Of a DNA stretch of 55,044 bases, positions 53,910 to 55,044 are shown in pieces (position 1 is the stretch's first letter; each line of letters starts with the position of its first letter). The position numbers and the translations under genes are program-made. The stretch covers positions 1 through 55,044 of the forward strand of contig JANQPP010000021.1 in the NCBI GenBank assembly GCA_028289405.1. The letters are read 5' to 3'. Under the pieces are notes generated by a model, which did no database searches, had not been told where the DNA came from, and saw only the letters and a program-made list of their open reading frames with translations. This DNA is from Pirellulales bacterium. Lineage in GTDB: Bacteria; Planctomycetota; Planctomycetia; Pirellulales; JANQPP01.

Positions 53910-53937
53910 GCCCCTGGGGAGTCGCGATCCCCGGGGG
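53910..53937. repeat. 28-nt hairpin sequence, copy 2 (inverted exact copy of 3988-4015)
   Basis: All 28 bases match the reverse complement of 3988-4015. It lies 78 bp downstream of the broken terminase gene, so in both phage remnants this hairpin follows the last structural gene. The flanking 12-mer at 53883-53894 also matches in inverted orientation. Both are probably the 3' end of the same element family. Confidence 0.8.
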
Positions 53938-54026
53938 TTGGGATGTGAACTTCGTCAACAAGTAAGTCGATCGAATCTCGCATTGTACCATGCTTCGGTA
54001 CCGCGCGCCGGATGTGCATCCGCTGT

Positions 54027-54060
54027 GCTTGCTCATTCGCAACGCTTGCTCATTCGCAAC
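54027..54060. repeat. Perfect 17-bp tandem duplication
   Basis: The unit GCTTGCTCATTCGCAAC occurs twice with no gap (54027-54043 and 54044-54060) in non-coding DNA between the phage relic and the LEPR-type gene. It looks like a recent slippage or staggered-repair event. Confidence 0.8.
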
Positions 54061-54386
54061 CGCACAAATGCAGGCGTTCAGGCGACAAGGCAGCAACCGA
54101 GTAGGGATCTGGGATTCGGGCACGAAACTGAGTCGAGCACGCAAAGCCTGGAATTCAAATGTCTGATCGAGTTGCGAGCGGCCATTCGGCTCTGCTAGCC
54201 TTAACCGACGGACGTCATATCAGCCAACCAGTTGTGACGAGGCCGTCCAAGAATGTACCTGGCCGATTAATTACCATCCTCGCGTAACGATCACCATTCT
54301 ATTTTGACATTCGGCAAGTCAAGCTCCACGTGCAACTTTGCCACGCCAGTTGCGACAGCCACTGCATCCTCTCAGGGTTAGACACC

Positions 54387-54770
54387 ATGAAAACGCTCCA
54401 CTTCGAACAATTGGAGGACCGCAAGATGCTTGCCTCCCTGGTGGTAAACTCTGACATATCACGAATTGAAGCGACTGGTCTGCTTCATGACCCATACCCA
54501 AATTACGGCACAATTACCCAGATCACCCTACCGGACGGCCTCCGCGTACAGCTAACGCGGCCGCAGGATACGCAAGACTTAGGTGGAATATGCAATGCGA
54601 AAGTTTATCGTGAGATAGTTTTTTTTGCCGACGAACCCCGACTCGTCCTAGAATACGTACCGGGGCATTGTACTCTCGATGCTGCGATTCGCGTTGCTCA
54701 TAGAACCCGTCTTCAAATGGTGTTTCCACGGGCCAAACGGCGGGACATGAGGCGAATCATGGCGATATAA
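54387..54770 (+). pseudogene. Truncated LEPR-type exported protein gene, cut by the IS element
   Basis: The ATG at 54387 begins MKTLHFEQLEDRKMLA, the planctomycete LEPR-like N-terminal export signal (F-E-x-L-E-x-R-x-x-L-A), followed by about 95 residues of a normal-looking domain (TQITLPDGLRVQLTRPQ, REIVFFADEPRLVLEYVP). From about 54700 the frame enters the transposase region and ends at 54770. Intact relatives are far longer, so the gene is interrupted here, probably by the IS at the window edge. Confidence 0.55.
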
Positions 54771-55044
54771 ACCATGGCCTCACTGGACGCGGTCGTGCGT
54801 TCGAAGTCCTTGGCGAGGCGCCGGTGGCGTACCAGCCAAGCGAACGTCCGCTCCACGATCCACCGTTTGGGCAGCACGGTGAATCCTTTCACACCGACTG
54901 GTCTAAGCATGGTTTGTAGTGTGTAATTAAACATCTGTTCCACCCAGTCGGGCAGGCCGCAACGCTTGTAGGCCGCGTCTGCAAGCACGACACGAATTCG
55001 CCGGATTCGCTGCTTCAATTGCCCCAGCACGAAGATGACTCCAT
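54713..55044 (-). mobile_element. IS5-like transposase, C-terminal part (runs off the window)
   Basis: The C-terminal portion of a DDE transposase of the IS5 group reads from the window end to 54713. It shows VVLADAAYKRCGLPDW (with the second catalytic Asp), KGFTVLPKRWIVERTFAWLV (with the catalytic Glu), RHRRLAKDFERT, and SSEAMVYIAMIRLMSRRLA, which is the typical IS5-family ending. The frame is open through 55044, so the gene continues outside. The IS end must lie just left of 54713; inverted repeats cannot be checked without the other end. Confidence 0.85.

Noticed and set aside
54001..54060. Tandem repeat at 54027-54060 as a target-site duplication of the IS
   Set aside because: The IS end is about 650 bp away and the two units are directly adjacent, so this is not a transposition footprint of that element.
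1..55044. CRISPR array, rRNA or complete tRNA genes
   Set aside because: I saw no regularly spaced direct repeats, no rRNA-like segments and no sequence that folds as a full tRNA.

Overview
The window looks like a chromosomal segment of a planctomycete, most likely of the Pirellulales type. The evidence is a linked DUF1549/DUF1553 and DUF1501 pair, PEP-CTERM proteins, three LEPR-XLL-type export signals, moderately high GC, and frequent GTG/TTG starts.

Layout. (1) 1-3900: an unknown gene, two PEP-CTERM surface proteins and a HigB/Xre toxin-antitoxin pair followed by an attC-like hairpin. (2) 4031-14370: a minus-strand phage-derived island. It reads from a regulatory region near 14.4-13.2 kb through HTH proteins, a CHC2/TOPRIM primase, a broken replicative ATPase/helicase, an ERCC4 nuclease and tail/surface-like proteins to a P27 small terminase and an HK97-type prohead protease. 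No integrase, large terminase, portal or major capsid gene is visible, so it is a remnant or a satellite-like element. (3) 16037-28538: a complete chemosensory cluster (cheW, a soluble GAF/PAS receptor, cheR, cheA with two Hpt domains, cheC-like, cheD, cheY, cheX, cheY, cheB), with an AarF/UbiB-like kinase inside and a CBS-pair protein at the end. No flagellar gene is present. (4) 29155-33114: the planctomycete cytochrome-domain DUF1549/DUF1553 protein and its DUF1501 partner. (5) 33270-42931: a probable export locus made of a short HlyD adaptor, a TolC-like lipoprotein, an M50 peptidase fused to a HlyD domain, a GAF-GAF-HlyD protein, a PilZ protein and a LEPR-XLL/RTX cargo protein. Near-identical 32-nt inverted repeats flank the cargo gene. 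(6) 43890-52859: a type I restriction-modification operon (hsdM, rhuM-like, small ORF, hsdS, HipA-like kinase, HipS-like/HIRAN protein, hsdR), with all genes overlapping. (7) 53170-55044: relics of a second, related phage element, a truncated LEPR-type gene, and an IS5-like transposase running off the window.

How the parts fit together. The chemosensory cluster has everything needed for phosphotransfer and adaptation but no motility output, so it may control a cellular function other than swimming. The export locus pairs a c-di-GMP sensor domain (PilZ) and GAF domains with adaptor proteins and an RTX-type cargo. This is reminiscent of c-di-GMP-controlled adhesin secretion, but no ABC ATPase/permease is present in the window. 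The restriction operon carries a kinase-toxin-like pair that could guard the restriction system. The two phage remnants share an exact 28-nt hairpin in inverted orientation and a 72-nt block near the small terminase genes, so they belong to one family. Several genes carry single-base lesions: the helicase, the HipA-like kinase and the second terminase. Some of these could be assembly errors.
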